This document shows, piece by piece, positions 46,305 to 58,426 of a stretch of DNA of 64,000 bases; the first letter of the stretch is position 1, and each line of letters starts with the position of its first letter. The DNA comes from Ottelia alismoides. Taxonomy: Eukaryota > Streptophyta > Magnoliopsida > Alismatales > Hydrocharitaceae. The DNA lies in NCBI GenBank assembly GCA_037367405.1, contig JAZKJV010009779.1:181725-245724 (forward strand), given 5' to 3'. The position numbers and the translations under genes are program-made. The notes under the pieces are model-generated. The model was not told the DNA's origin, did no database searches, and worked only from the letters and a program-made list of their open reading frames with translations.

Positions 46305-46921
46305 TAGATTCGAGCTTATGACAGTGCTCGAGGACACTTCTATACTCCTCTTGAGGAATACACTGGCACAATATACAATCCGATCTTTCCTTGAACAAGT
46401 ATGGGTCCTTCCATTGGTAAAAATGAATATCAGACATGAATTTGTCCTTCTTAATTCTCGTCCAATCTTGTGGAACTACCCCAGAGATGAGGTAGTTCAT
46501 AATATCGGCATACCATGGAAGGGACCCAATGCTGAGGATGGATTCATCAGGAAAGGAGTCTGCAATCAGTGTAGCGCTTAGCTGAGTATCTTGGCATTCA
46601 ATTCTGGAGAGGTAATCTGCCACCACATTCTGAACTCCATGCTTATCTCTGATTTCCAGGTCAAACTCTTGAAGGAGAAGGATCCATCTGAGTAAACATG
46701 ATTTATCATCCTTCTTCTGTTGTAGGTACTGGATGGCAGAGTGGTCAGTAAAAACAATGACCTTCGATCCAAGAAGGTAGAATATGAACTTCTCTAAAGC
46801 AAAAACTACTGCCAACAACTCTTTTTCTGTGAATGTATAATTCCTTTGTGCTTCACCGAGCATCTTGCTGGCATAGTGAATAACATAAGGCATCTTGTCC
46901 CTTCTTTGTCCTAGAACATCC
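46305..46921 (-). pseudogene. Element B RNase H fragment
   Basis: On the minus strand the frame reads [51 protein letters not shown] and [10 protein letters not shown], then a linker to KLESSG at the element C insertion point. This is Ty3/gypsy RNase H with E, D and D catalytic positions still visible. It is cut off at 46921 by the LTR of element D; the rest of its RT should lie beyond the right edge of the window, past D. Confidence 0.88.
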
Positions 46922-49900
46922 TGATGAACCAAGTTGATTAAGCGGTCTTGTGTTCCACACAAGGCGGGAACACAGTCGAAGTGTCGACCACTCAACATCC
47001 GGATTTAATCAGCAATTAACCCACATGAAAGAATAAATTAATTAAGTCCCAAAATTTGTGAATTAACATTTAACTCTACCACAAAATGCATAGTGAATAA
47101 GCATGTAGAGGTCGAACCACAGAGAGAAATACAAAAATGAAGCAGCCTATGATGTTCATGTACAATAGAGTCATCCTTGGATGAATCCTATTTTTGTGGG
47201 TTTTTCTTTTTTTATTAATTTATATATTGATTAATATTATACATTTATATATATAATTTATAGAATATAGAGATATAAAGATATACACCCATAAAGGGTA
47301 TGTATAGAGTATATAATACATATATATAGATTATATATATCATATATATATATATATATATATTGTATATTTTTTTTAAATTTTATATTTTAATTTTTTT
47401 AATTTTTATACATACATATATATATATATATTTATTTTCTTTTTTTTCAATATTGGAATGTATATACAATGTAGTGAGAGGGGTGATATAATATTTATAA
47501 AATTATACAAAAATGCTCAAAAATATAGAAATAAACTATTTTTGGTCTTTTTATGAAGTTTTACTGTTTTTGTGATTTTTAGGTATTTTTCAGAATCTTT
47601 TTGGTATTTTTAAAAGGGAAAATAAAGGAAAACAGGGACTTAAACTACTTGACAGAATTGAAATGAGGTCTAAAATTAGAAAATGACATCCAAAAATCCT
47701 CAAATCAATTTTAAATTATAGATGATAAAAGAAGGAAAACAGAAACTTAATTTGTATTTTTTGGATTTTTCTAGGATTTTTTAGATTTTTCTGAAGTTTT
47801 TAAGGGTTTTCTTATTTCTAGGGTTTTTGTTTTGAGTTTTTTAGTGATTTTTGGACTGACACTAAAGTCTGATAAAATAGACAATAGGTAATTTTTTTGG
47901 AATTTTTCGAGGTGATTTACTATTTTTTGGTATTTTCTAAGCTAGAAAGTAGATAAAATGCATGTTTTTGATTTTTAATAAATGCAAAAATGCAACAAAA
48001 ATAAAAACTAAAAATATGGCGTGCAAAAGCAAGCTAACATGAGCTTATATTAATTTTTGTCGCATTTTTGGGGTTTTATAAGTGCACGGAATAAATAGAC
48101 AAAGCATACAAAAATACAAGGTCTGGCAGGGGCATATTTGCAAATAAAAATAAAGGCAGGGGTTTCAGTGCAAAAACACCAAAAATATAACACATGGTCT
48201 GCAATTTAAGGGCTAAAATGAAATACAAAACCCGCCAAGGACCCCTGTGCAAAATAACCATCACGTGGGACTACACGTGATCCGCACCCACAGGGACCAA
48301 AAAGTAATTTCGAAAAGTTCATGGTCCTCCATGCAAATTTTCACAAAAATATTACACTTGGAATTTAATTTTATGGGCTAAAAATAAATATACAAACATA
48401 CAGGGGTTCTTGTGCAATTTAACCACCTCACGTGGGACGGCACGTGAGGTGACCTGGACTGGACCTAAAAGTAATATCACAAATGTACAGGGAGGTCCAT
48501 GCAAAATGTCCAAAATAAAATGAACTTCGATTTTTATTTACACGACTAAACAATAAATACAAAAACGTTGGGGTGAAGATCTGCAAATTACCCCTAAGTG
48601 CGTGCTGGTGGACGGCGATAATCATTTCACTTGGACACGCGTCGCGCATCCAACGGCGGGTACCGGTTCGCAGATGAAGGCTGAGATTAGATCAGCCTCG
48701 CTGATCGGACGGTGAGGACTGGGCTTCATCCGACGGTTCTCGTTCAATCTGGGGCGCTCCTCCTGATCGGACGGTGATGAGGGGGTCTGGAGGAACAGGG
48801 GAGGAACTCGCACCGGGCGAGCTTCGATCTTGGAGCATGGGCTCCTCCGGGCCTCTTCCTCGCGTCTGAGGTGTTCGAATCGTAGCTGGAGGCGTCCCGC
48901 ACCTGCCGGTGGTCTTCTCATGGCTCGTGGAGGTCCAAGGAGGTCAGGCGAGGTCGGTGAAGGTCGGGACCTCCAAGAGCCTCTTCCTGAATCAGATCGA
49001 GTCCCCAGGGGCTCGTTGCATCGTGTGACTTGCATAGGAAGAACCAGGGGACCGAGGGCTTTCTCCTCGACCCTGGGATTTGAAGCTTTGGTGCAAAATG
49101 AGGTGAGGCGGAGGAGCTCCGGCGATAGGCGGAGGTGGAGCTCCGATTCACAAGGACTGGAGGTCCTTGGTTCAACAAAAGTGATCGATAGATGGAGAAT
49201 GCGACGGGGAACGAAGTGAGGTGAATGGAGCGGTCGGAGACAGTGGGTATCACGGTGGAGAAGTCGCCGGAGCGGAGCTCCGGCGAACTTCGATTTTACT
49301 AATTTACGACACGCTACTGATCAAGAGGCTAAACTAAGCACGGAATTGAAATGCTAGAACTAAAATCTACCTAAAAAGCACGAAAGGACAACTCTTATAC
49401 CTTGGGGCCACCAGGGAGCAGGACGAACGCCGGAGCTCCGCCGCGACAAAATTGATCCCTCCTCCGGCCGCGTCGCGTTGCTGAAATGCTCCCCCTGTCA
49501 CGAGGAACCTCCCAGGAACTTAATCGAGGCTTTTGGGTGGATGGAAATTGGCCAAATTTAAGGAGGAGGTCGAGGGCTCTTATTTATAGACATTCTGGCC
49601 GCCCTACTTGGCCCGCATATTCCGGCGAATGCAATGATCGTTTTCTCGATCCAACAAGCATGCGTGATAGATGGATGATCCCTCTACAGATCTCGTGAAG
49701 GCGGCGAGCGAGAATAAGCGTCGAGATGCCCGGGAAAAATGGCGCAACTCAAGGGAACATCAAGGTCCAGAGGCGCCAGGTCCCGATGGGACAGTTGACC
49801 AGAGGCCAACAAAGGCCGGCTCCTCATTGGTCCACCTCGGCCGCAAACGGACAAAATAGGGGAATTTATTCGAAAATGATTTATTTAACCTAAAAAATGA

Positions 49901-51172
49901 TTTTATTAGAATTTGCTTATCAAATAAAAAATGTGTATTAAGTCATGTAGTATTTATTTATGATTTTTATTTAATTTTTTGATGTATTTTATTATGGTTT
50001 TATTTTAATAATGTATGTATGCATGTATTTACATGTATTTTGTATATTTTATTTTTTATTTTGTTTATTTTATTTTATTATTTTATTGTCTTATTTTATA
50101 AATTTATAATTTATTTTTGTGAGTATGAGGGTATTTTTATTTAATTTTTATGAGTTCATTTTCATATTTAAATAAATAGGTACATATATATGTAGGTATA
50201 CCTATAGGTAGTTTACCTATATTTTATATATACTTAATTTATTTAATGTATTTTCTTGGTTTTTATTTTGGATTTGTATTTTTAATAAGTTATATGTAAT
50301 ATTTACATTATTATAAAAATAGAGACGAATAATGAAGTCTCCTTTTATTTAATATACATATAGATAGCATAGGTATTTTGCCTATGTATCTTATAGACTT
50401 ATTTTATTTTACAAATTCTTTTTGGTTTTCTTTCAATTTCAGTATGTATATGTATTGTATACATTATTTACAAAATTCTAAAAATATAATTTTGTAAAAA
50501 TAATGAACAATGAATAAGTTGAATATTTTAATCAGGCAGATTGCACAATGAAGGCCAAAAACCTAACTTTTACAGATGAACTCCAAAAATTATGCAACCA
50601 AGTTTATTAAATAGTTCTTGGAAAGCTATATACAATTAAAGGTGAGTTTGGGTGATTTGGAGTTTTTATTTGCAAGATATGGGTCTGTGAAGTTGAGATT
50701 TTGGCTTTTTATTCTGGGTATAAAATGTACAATGAGTATTATTTTTACACAAACTCAATTTTGTATTTTTATTTACATTATTATCTACAACTTTCATGTA
50801 CAAAGTTTCTTTATTTGATGAATGAATAATTATATACAACATAGGTGTCAAAAATGCCTAAATAAATGAATCAATAAATGAGGTATTTATTGTACTGTTG
50901 GCCCTTATCTCCCCCCTACTTTATTCCTTGTCGACCAATTCCCTGCTGGCCTTGGTCTCGGGGTTCGGGTCATAAAATATTTGCAATATTTTATTCCTTT
51001 TTCTTTTCTTCTCTTTATTCTATATTTTTGGCATTAAAAACCTTATTCTATGTACAATGAATGCAACAATTAATGAATGCTTTTATGGACAAATTAATGC
51101 TATTTACATGCATTTGCTGGGGTTTTTAAGGCCAAAATGATAGAATAAAGGCGATGAAATGGAGATTCATCA
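46922..51172 (-). mobile_element. Element D 3' LTR, 4251 bp
   Basis: In plus coordinates it begins TGATGAACC at 46922, identical in type to the LTR start at 62632, and ends GATTCATCA at 51172 next to the polypurine tract. Contents on the minus strand: AT-rich U3 start, the CAGTTGACC-type motif (about 49791), a GC-richer leader (48600-49800), and an AT-rich end with TA microsatellites (about 47320-47440). Within the leader are G-box inverted repeats at 48260-48281 and 48425-48450. The 5 bases before it (CATCC, 46917-46921) are the expected left half of a target duplication whose partner lies outside the window. Confidence 0.85.
48260..48450. promoter_or_regulatory. Paired G-box inverted repeats in element D LTR
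   Basis: ATCACGTG-GGACTA-CACGTGAT at 48260-48281 and ACCTCACGTG-GGACGG-CACGTGAGGT at 48425-48450 are two perfect inverted repeats, each with two CACGTG cores and a 6-nt spacer beginning GGAC. The copy in the 5' LTR (about 63921-63944) has one G-box changed to CATGTG. Confidence 0.5.
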
Positions 51173-51184
51173 CCCCCCTATACT
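51173..51184 (-). promoter_or_regulatory. Polypurine tract of element D
   Basis: Minus strand GGCAAGTATAGGGGGG next to the LTR start, as in A and C. Confidence 0.8.
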
Positions 51185-53484
51185 TGCCTTTGCTAGTCCC
51201 TAGCAAATACTTATGCAATAAGTACAAAAAGAATAAAAAAAGAAAATGGGAATTAAAGAAGGATAGAGTGAATATGGGTGCTTTCAGTGCAATGTATGTC
51301 TTTACAAAATCTGAATTTGGAGCTTCTGTCAGACCTTGGGTGTAGATGTGCGTGGAACCTGGTTGGGAACCAGCTTTTTAGAATACAACAACCTTTGAGA
51401 GTCACAGAACTCGGTTCAACCCACCTCAATAGCCTGGTCAGAACTGGTCTACATCATACGCAAACCCTTATAACTATGAAGCTGACTTGTACAGTGTAAT
51501 TGATGGTGGCTCTCCCCAGCTGAAATGACAACGGAACTGACTTCTCCAGAATGACAACCCAATGATTCCCCAATCTAACAGCTCTTTCCTCGAGGAGCAG
51601 GGTATTCCCTTCTAAGTTCAAGTGGCAACCAGCTCAAGAGGAGGGAGTGAAGAGAAGAATGGACGGTAGCCAATGTAACTACCTATCCTAGAATGCAAGA
51701 CCAGTGTAGTCAAGTCATCCAGCTGCAGGCTCACATATTTGACTTTGGAACTCAAGCTTGCTTATTGGCTTTACAACATATGTACACACTTTGCAGGCAT
51801 TTTATTTTTGTACATGCCTGACCATTTTTTTCAACATACTATTCACAGCAGCATTTACATAAGGAGTTTTTCCTGTTGAGCCAGTAGACTATCCCTCTTT
51901 TGAAGCTTTATTGCGACCCACAATCTCCTGTCGTTAGACCTCATGGCTATTGAACCAGGTTGGGGTGCACTTCCCTCCCTAGACGAGGACGAATGTTTCC
52001 ACCCGTGTGCGTCTTAGACTGGCAAATCCAACCCCCTCACCACTCCAACTGAGTTGAGCCAAGTGAAAGGTCCAGGTGTCCAAGTTAGGTCACGGTCGGC
52101 AAGAGTCATGCGTGTGTCTCGAAAAGTTCTAGTTAGTCAGTTGAGGTGACTTGAACCCAGCCCTGATTTCTCAAAGAATTAAGTCTGCCTAGACCTGTAG
52201 TACCTTAAACCTAGTTCCCATAAGGTTCCAGTGCAGTTAGGTGCGGTAAGGTCCAACCAAGCTCCAATTTTAGACTTTATTGGACTGATTCAATCATCAA
52301 GCTCACTCAAAAAGAATATGAATGGTATGCTCATGCTATGCACAATGAATGATGCAATTTTTCACAAAGAATTTACAAGAATCAAAGAATCTTTTTACAC
52401 AAAGAATTTTTGCAAATAAGAAGCTTGACATATACAAAAGTATTTACAATTATTTACACGGGCGTGCCACTTTATTTACAAAAGGTTATGGATTTTTAAA
52501 GACTTTACATGTTTTAGTGAAGTAGTCTATTCAGGTTGTACAAAAAGAGTTTTATGTATTTTATGATTTTTATGTATTTGTAATGATGCTTTTATTTCTC
52601 AGATTTATTTTGAAAAGAACTTTTGATAACTATAGTACACGATGATTTTTGCAATCATTTACACACATTTGAAAACTATTTTTGCAAAGTTTTTTCACAC
52701 TATATACATACATTTTCGACAATAGTTTTGACAAATATTTTTCAAAACATTTGCACATAAGTTTTCAAATCATTTATTCCACACAAAGAAAAAGTTTTTC
52801 AAACAAAACAATTTTACACAGGTTTAAAACATTTCACAGCAAATTTTTCCAAACGGTTCACACTATTTTTCAAATCATACTGTATAGGTATTTAACCTGA
52901 TTTATTAATTAGTATATACAAAGAAAAACCGTATTTGCTGTACAACACGGTTTAGGCTCTTATAAGCTTTATTTGGGATTATTGCTTATTTTCGTATGAG
53001 ATTTTTGTGCAGACTCCTCAGATTTATTCAAGAATCATTTTCAAAAGATTTTTGAAAACTATAGTCCAAACTAATTTGACAAACATGTTCATGCATTTGA
53101 AAATGATTTTACAAAGGTTTTTCACATAGGATAGATAGATTTTTCAAAACAATTTGACAACCAAATTTTTCCAATCATTTGCACACTAATTTTTATACAT
53201 TTTTATTTCACTCAAAGAAAATAAATTTTACAAACGAAACTTATTTTACAAAGGTTGAATACTTGTACGCACTATTTTTCACGCAATTTTCAAAAGATTT
53301 TTTTAAAGAAAACTTTTTTGCACAAAACGCTTTTCCTGACTTATTAATCTGTACAAGTACAAAGAGTCTGAGGAGCTCACAATCATCTTTTATTATTATA
53401 GAGCTACTTATTACTTTTTAGATTGAGGTGATGTTTTATTTTTCAGTATGAGTTATGGGGTATAGTATATACATGGTATATACG
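51185..53484 (-). other. Element D 3' non-coding region
   Basis: About 2.3 kb between the hairpin array and the polypurine tract, reverse-complementary to positions 130-2065 in element A over most of its length. Its half nearest the LTR is the more conserved; the other half is AT-rich TTTGCAAA-type sequence. No conserved frame. Confidence 0.7.
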
Positions 53485-53843
53485 ACCCCCTATACTTAGC
53501 TTGAGCTATGTCCTCATAGGTCGAAGAGAAAAGAGAAGACATAACTCGTACTGAGTATAGACAAGTCTAAAGAATATATTACTGCAAAAATGAAAGAATG
53601 AGAAGTTGACCGTCCCCCCTATACTTAGGATCAAGTAATCCTAAGTATAGCAAACTGTACAAAAAGCAGGGAGGGTCAAGGGTGTGAATACACAGATCGT
53701 ACTCACATTGTCCCCCCCTATACTTAGGGTAAGATACTCCTAAGTATAGACAAGAAGAGGAGACAATGGAGAGGATCGAAATGAAATGAAAACTCGGGGT
53801 GCACATCCCCCCTATACTTAGGACAAAGTACGTCCTAAGTATG
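53485..53843 (-). repeat. Hairpin array of element D (4 units)
   Basis: Units at 53485-53562 (long-loop type), 53613-53650, 53711-53749 and 53806-53842. On the plus strand each reads CCCCCCTATACTTAGG-loop-CCTAAGTATAG; that is, on the element's sense strand each right arm ends in a run of G. The array begins about 30 bp after the pol stop codon at 53872. Order and number match B and C. Confidence 0.85.
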
Positions 53844-53871
53844 GAAAACTGTCTACAAGGGAGGCACCTTT

Positions 53872-55190
53872 TTAATACAAAAAGAAGATAGAAAAGGAAA
53901 AGAAGAAAAGAAGAAAAGAAGAAAATAAGATAAATAGTTTTTGGGGTGCATCGTCTGAATCTTCTGATGCTGTCACTGTTGTGGATATGTCATCATGGTA
54001 CACGAGCTGAATGGAGTCTACAACGGCCAAGAATGTATCTGGTTCGAGGTAAGGCTTCAGGAGTTGACCGTTGACGACGAATGGCTGTGCGTCAGGAGAC
54101 AATTCTGATATAGCAATACTTCCATTGTCACGCACTTCACAAACTCGGAATGGCCCTGTCCACTTACTCTTTAATTTGCCCGGGAATATCCGCAACTTTG
54201 CATCAAATAACCACACCTTCTGTCCAACATCAAAGGTCTTTCGTCTGATGTGCCGGTCATGCCAGCATTTCACCTTTTCCTTGTACAGTAATGTGTTATC
54301 GTACGCATAGTCTCGGAACTCCAAGAGTCTGTTCAGATCATCCTTTCTTTTCTGACCACTTTTTCGTGAGTCCAAATTACAACTGTTAACTGCCCATAAA
54401 GACTTGTGAATTAATTCGACGGGCAAATGGCACGGCTTCCCGTATACAAGACGATAGGGCGACATGCCCAAGGGAGACTTGTAGGCGGTTCTGTAAGACC
54501 ATAGGACCGAATCCAAGAGTTGGGACCAGTCTTTTCTGTTTGGCCTGACAAGTTTCTGCAGGATAGTCTTGATTTCTCTATTTGATAATTCTGCCATGCC
54601 ATTAGTCTGAGGATGGTAAGGAGATGCGACACGATGATCGATGCTGTACTCCTTCGTCTATTTCTTAACCTCTTTGTTAATGAAATGGCTACTCCCATCT
54701 GATATGAGAATTTTCGGTATCCCGAACTGCGAAATGATGTTCTTCTTCAGGAGCTGACACACTGTTCGGCTGTCGGCGGCTCGAGCAGGGATAGCTTCAA
54801 CCCAACAGCTCACGTAATCGACAGCAAGAAGAATGTGCTCAAAACCTTGACTGTTAGGGAAAGGTCCCATGAAGTCAATGCCCCATGCATCGAAAACGTC
54901 TGCTATCTGAATGATTTTCAAGGGCATCGAATCTTTTGCAGTGAGTGTACCTTTCAATCTCTGACAGTCAATACATCGTTTGACAAATTCCGCTGCATCC
55001 TTAAATAATGTGGGCCACCAGAACCCACACTGAAGTACTTTGGCTGCCGTACGATCTCTAGAGTGATGTCCACCAGATTCGAGCGAGTGACAATGCTCGA
55101 GGACACTAGATTGCTTCTCCTGAGGGATGCACCTGCGCCAAATGCAATCCGCTCCTTCCCTGAATAAAAGAGGATCCTCTCATTGATAGA
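53872..55190 (-). pseudogene. Element D integrase
   Basis: From the RNase H junction the frames read ESGGHHSRDRTAAKVLQC...CIDCQRLKG (HHCC zinc finger, about 54950-55085), WGIDFMGPFPNSQGFEH (first Asp), ILISDGSSHF (second Asp), then HRVASPYHPQTNGMAELSN (Glu) and the long C-terminal domain through SPLGMSPYRLVYGKPCHLP, RRKTFDVGQKVWLFDAKLR and LKSKWTGPFRV. A TAG at about 54657 lies between the second Asp and the Glu, and TGA codons interrupt the linker near 55180-55190, so one intact protein cannot be made. No chromodomain is seen at the C-terminus, as expected for Athila-type elements. Confidence 0.88.
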
Positions 55191-55191
55191 A

Positions 55192-56600
55192 TCAGATGGT
55201 CGACATGAATTTGTTCTTCTGATTCTTCGTCCAATCCGATGGTGTTACCCCAGAGGCGAGGTAATTGACTATATCAGCATACCAAGGAAGAGAATCCACT
55301 GCTAAGATTGATTCGTCAGGAAAGGTTTCTGTAATGGGTGCACTGTTCAGAGGAGGCTCATGCTGCTCAATTCTGGAGAGATGGTCTGCTACCACATTCT
55401 GAACTCCTGGCTTGTCCTTAATTTCCAGATCAAATTCCTGGAGGAGAAGGATCCATCGAATCAGTCTCGGCTTGGCATCCTTTTTCTGCTGGAGGTACCA
55501 GATAGCAGAGTGGTCGGTAAAAATTGCGACTTTTGATCCAAGCAAATAGGATCTAAACTTCTCAAGGGCGAAAACCACAGCCAGCAACTCTTTCTCTATC
55601 ACTGTGTAATTTCTTTGTGCTTCATCTAATGTTCCGCTGGCGTAGTGAATGGCATAGGGCGCTTTCTCTTTCCTCTGCCCAAGAACAGCCCCGACTGCAA
55701 AGTCTGACGCGTCGGTCATTATCTCAAAGGGAAGAGACCAGTCTGGCAGCTGTAGGATCGGAGCTTGAGTGTTGAGCTCCTTCAGCTGATTGAAAGCAAG
55801 GAGAACTTGCTGATCTACATTAAACTCAGTTTCCTTGCACAAAAGTTCTGTCAAAGGTCGGGCAATGCGGTTGAAATCCTTGATGAAACGTCTGTAAAAT
55901 CCCACATGGCCCAGGAATGACCTTACATTTTTCACTGTCTGAGGTGGCTGTAGATTTGCAATAACATCCACCTTTGCCGGGTCGACTTCCATGCCACGTT
56001 TGGAAACGACGTGACCCAGCACGATGCCTTCGGTGACCATGAAGTGGCTCTTTTCCCATGAAAGCACTAAATTGACTTCCCGACACTTCTGAAGCACTCT
56101 GTCTAGGTGCTCAAGACAAGAATCAAAACTATCACCATAGACAGAGAAGTCGTCCATGAACACCTTGAGAAAACTGCCTACCATCTCGGCGAAGACTGCT
56201 AACATGCATCTTTGGAAGGTTGCAGGTGCATTGCATAATCCAAAGGGCATTCTCTTGAAGGCGTAGGTGCCGAACGGGCAAGTGAAGGTAGTCTTCTCTT
56301 GATCTTCAGGAGCGATTGCCACTTGGCTGTACTCGGAATACCCATCCAAAAAGCAGAAGAACTCCTTGCCTGCTAGTCTTTCCAAAACTTGATCAATGAA
56401 TGGCAAGGGGAAGTGGTCCTTCTTATTTGCTGCATTAAGACGGCGGTAGTCAACACACACCCGCCAGGATGTTGGTACCCGAGTAGATATTTCCTCCCCT
56501 TTATCATTTGTAACCACAGTAAGCCCAGATTTCTTTGGAACTACATGCAGTGGGCTTACCTATTTTGAGTCGGAGATGGGATAGATAAAGCCTGCATCAC
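55192..56600 (-). pseudogene. Element D reverse transcriptase and RNase H
   Basis: An uninterrupted frame from about 56517 to 55192 contains [53 protein letters not shown], the active site FMDDFSVYG and [17 protein letters not shown], then the RNase H part [46 protein letters not shown] and [10 protein letters not shown]. Upstream, the start of RT ([20 protein letters not shown], about 56540-56575) is broken by a TAG where related elements have Trp. All catalytic Asp residues of RT and RNase H are kept. Wording is of the Athila branch of Ty3/gypsy. Confidence 0.92.
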
Positions 56601-57090
56601 ACCATTTTGTTATCTCTTTCATGACGACGTCGTGGAGGTTAGGGTTCAACCTTCTTTGGAATTCGTGGGACAGCTTGGCATCTTCTTCCAGATAGATATG
56701 GTGAGAGCACAAAGCTGGATTTATCCCTCGGAGATCTGATACACATCAACCAAGTGCCTTGCGGTTCTTTTCTAGAACCTCAAGAAGATGAGATTCCTGA
56801 TCTGAATTCAGCCTGCTGCTGATGATGACCGGATACATTTGTTCTCTACCCGCAAGGAAAGCATACTTCAGGCCTGCAGGAAGTGGCTTGAGTTATGGTG
56901 TTGACCTGTCCAACTTGTCAGTCACTTCAGATACTATGCTGGTGGTGGGATGTACTTCTTTGAGGGGGCTACCATCCTCATCATTCTGTTGAGATCCCAG
57001 TGATGTGCTGAATGGTTCTGCGCTAGGCTGATCGTGTTCGGTCTGGAGTGAATGATCAAAGAGATGCGCCTGCATCTGAGAATCTGTCTC
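56601..57090 (-). pseudogene. Element D protease-RT linker
   Basis: Broken frames on the minus strand connect protease and RT, with several stops (for example near 56745 and 57090). ELKPLPAGLKYAFL-like wording can be read near 56840-56890, typical of the segment ahead of RT in this family. Confidence 0.55.
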
Positions 57091-57625
57091 CTAAGAATCA
57101 TCGGAGCATAGGGTAACTGTGCTTTCCAAGTCGTCCTCAAGAGTGAGGATTTCTCGAGTCCATGAATCGTTCAATGACAAGAATGAATCTCTGATTTCTG
57201 CAATAAAGTCACAGTCTGCTTCGGATGCTCCATGGCTCTCATTAGTCGTGGCGTTTGGCTCTCTGCTCATTTCTATAGTGATTTGCTTGGCGTTCGAGCT
57301 AAAAGTAATCTTGCCAGACCCGTAATCAACCACGACACCTGAAGTACGTAAAAATGGTCGGCCCAGGATGATAGGGGTCTGGAGCAGAGGTGCTGGTGAG
57401 TCCATATCAAGGACTACAAAATCAGCCGGGAATTGCATCTCCTGTACTTTAACTACAACGTCTTCCAAAAGACCCCGGGGCCGCTTGATGGATCGATCAG
57501 CGAACTGAAGGATCATTCGTGTCTGCTTGAGCGGACCTAGCCCAAATTCTTGCATTATTGATGATGACAAATGGTTGATGGAAGACCCACTGTCGAGGAG
57601 AGTGCGCTCGAAGACCTGATCAAAA
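57091..57625 (-). pseudogene. Element D aspartic protease
   Basis: The frame reads FERTLLDSGSSINHLSSSI (active-site DSG near 57590), then MILQFADRSIKRPRGLLED, QFPADFVVLDMD, TPIILGRPFLRTSGVV and VDYGSGKITF. The retropepsin fold elements are all present, including the flap-side ADRS and the C-terminal ILGRPFL. A frameshift at about 57600-57620 separates it from the upstream gag-linker frame (57555-58133). Confidence 0.82.
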
Positions 57626-58426
57626 TCTCACAACTGATAAGAGGTGCTCTTGTGTCTTGCTTCTTCTGTGGGAGGTTGCTGATAGCTGCAACAATGGCCA
57701 TGGAGAGCACGTGCTTTTCTACATCTCCGCGTCTGTTCTCCTGTGCTGGGCGACGCTTGTTGGTACATGCCTCCTTTAGTCCTTTCTTCACAGCTGGCAT
57801 GTACTCCATGGCCTTCAACAAGGGAATCTCAACAGTCAACTTGTCTAGTATTTCCACAACTCCTGGATCAGACAATGCCTTTTTTTGTTTTGCAATTTTT
57901 TTGGATTTTTCTATTGCATGAGGAAAAGGAACATGTACATCTCTAGCAGGAAAAATAGAGTTCTTATTTACATCAACATCATTGACCATAGAATGTTGTA
58001 CGTCCGGACTACAAAAAGGAGTACAAATTGTATCCTGATATGCTGGTACTGAGGGATGAGCAAAAAGTATAGCGTTTGCTCCGTCGGCTGGCGAGGGATC
58101 GGCTGCTGCTAGCGGCTCTTCCAGGGCTGGCACGACTTTGCTTCGGCTGCAAGCTTCTTTTTGTTGTTTTGAATTTTGCTGATTTTTTGTATTTTTAGCT
58201 GGGGATGCTGGTGATGCACGACGGCTGGAATGGCTTCACCTTCTTCTTCCTCCTGACCCGCCCCTGTAGCTGGCACGGTTGATGCGAAAGATGATGATCC
58301 ACCTATTTCTTTATTCACCCCATTCTTGGTGACAGGCGGAGGCAAGGCCCTACTGCTCCTGAGAGTAACAACATTAGAATAAATAGTAATATCATTGTCA
58401 GACATGGACATGACATCACATTCTAC
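57626..58426 (-). pseudogene. Element D gag-protease linker
   Basis: Minus-strand frames read VPFPHAIEKSKKIAKQKK, then LTVEIPLLKAMEYMPAVKKG and KEACTNKRR. This is the conserved linker that precedes the protease in Athila/Tat polyproteins. A frameshift lies near 58110-58130. Confidence 0.7.
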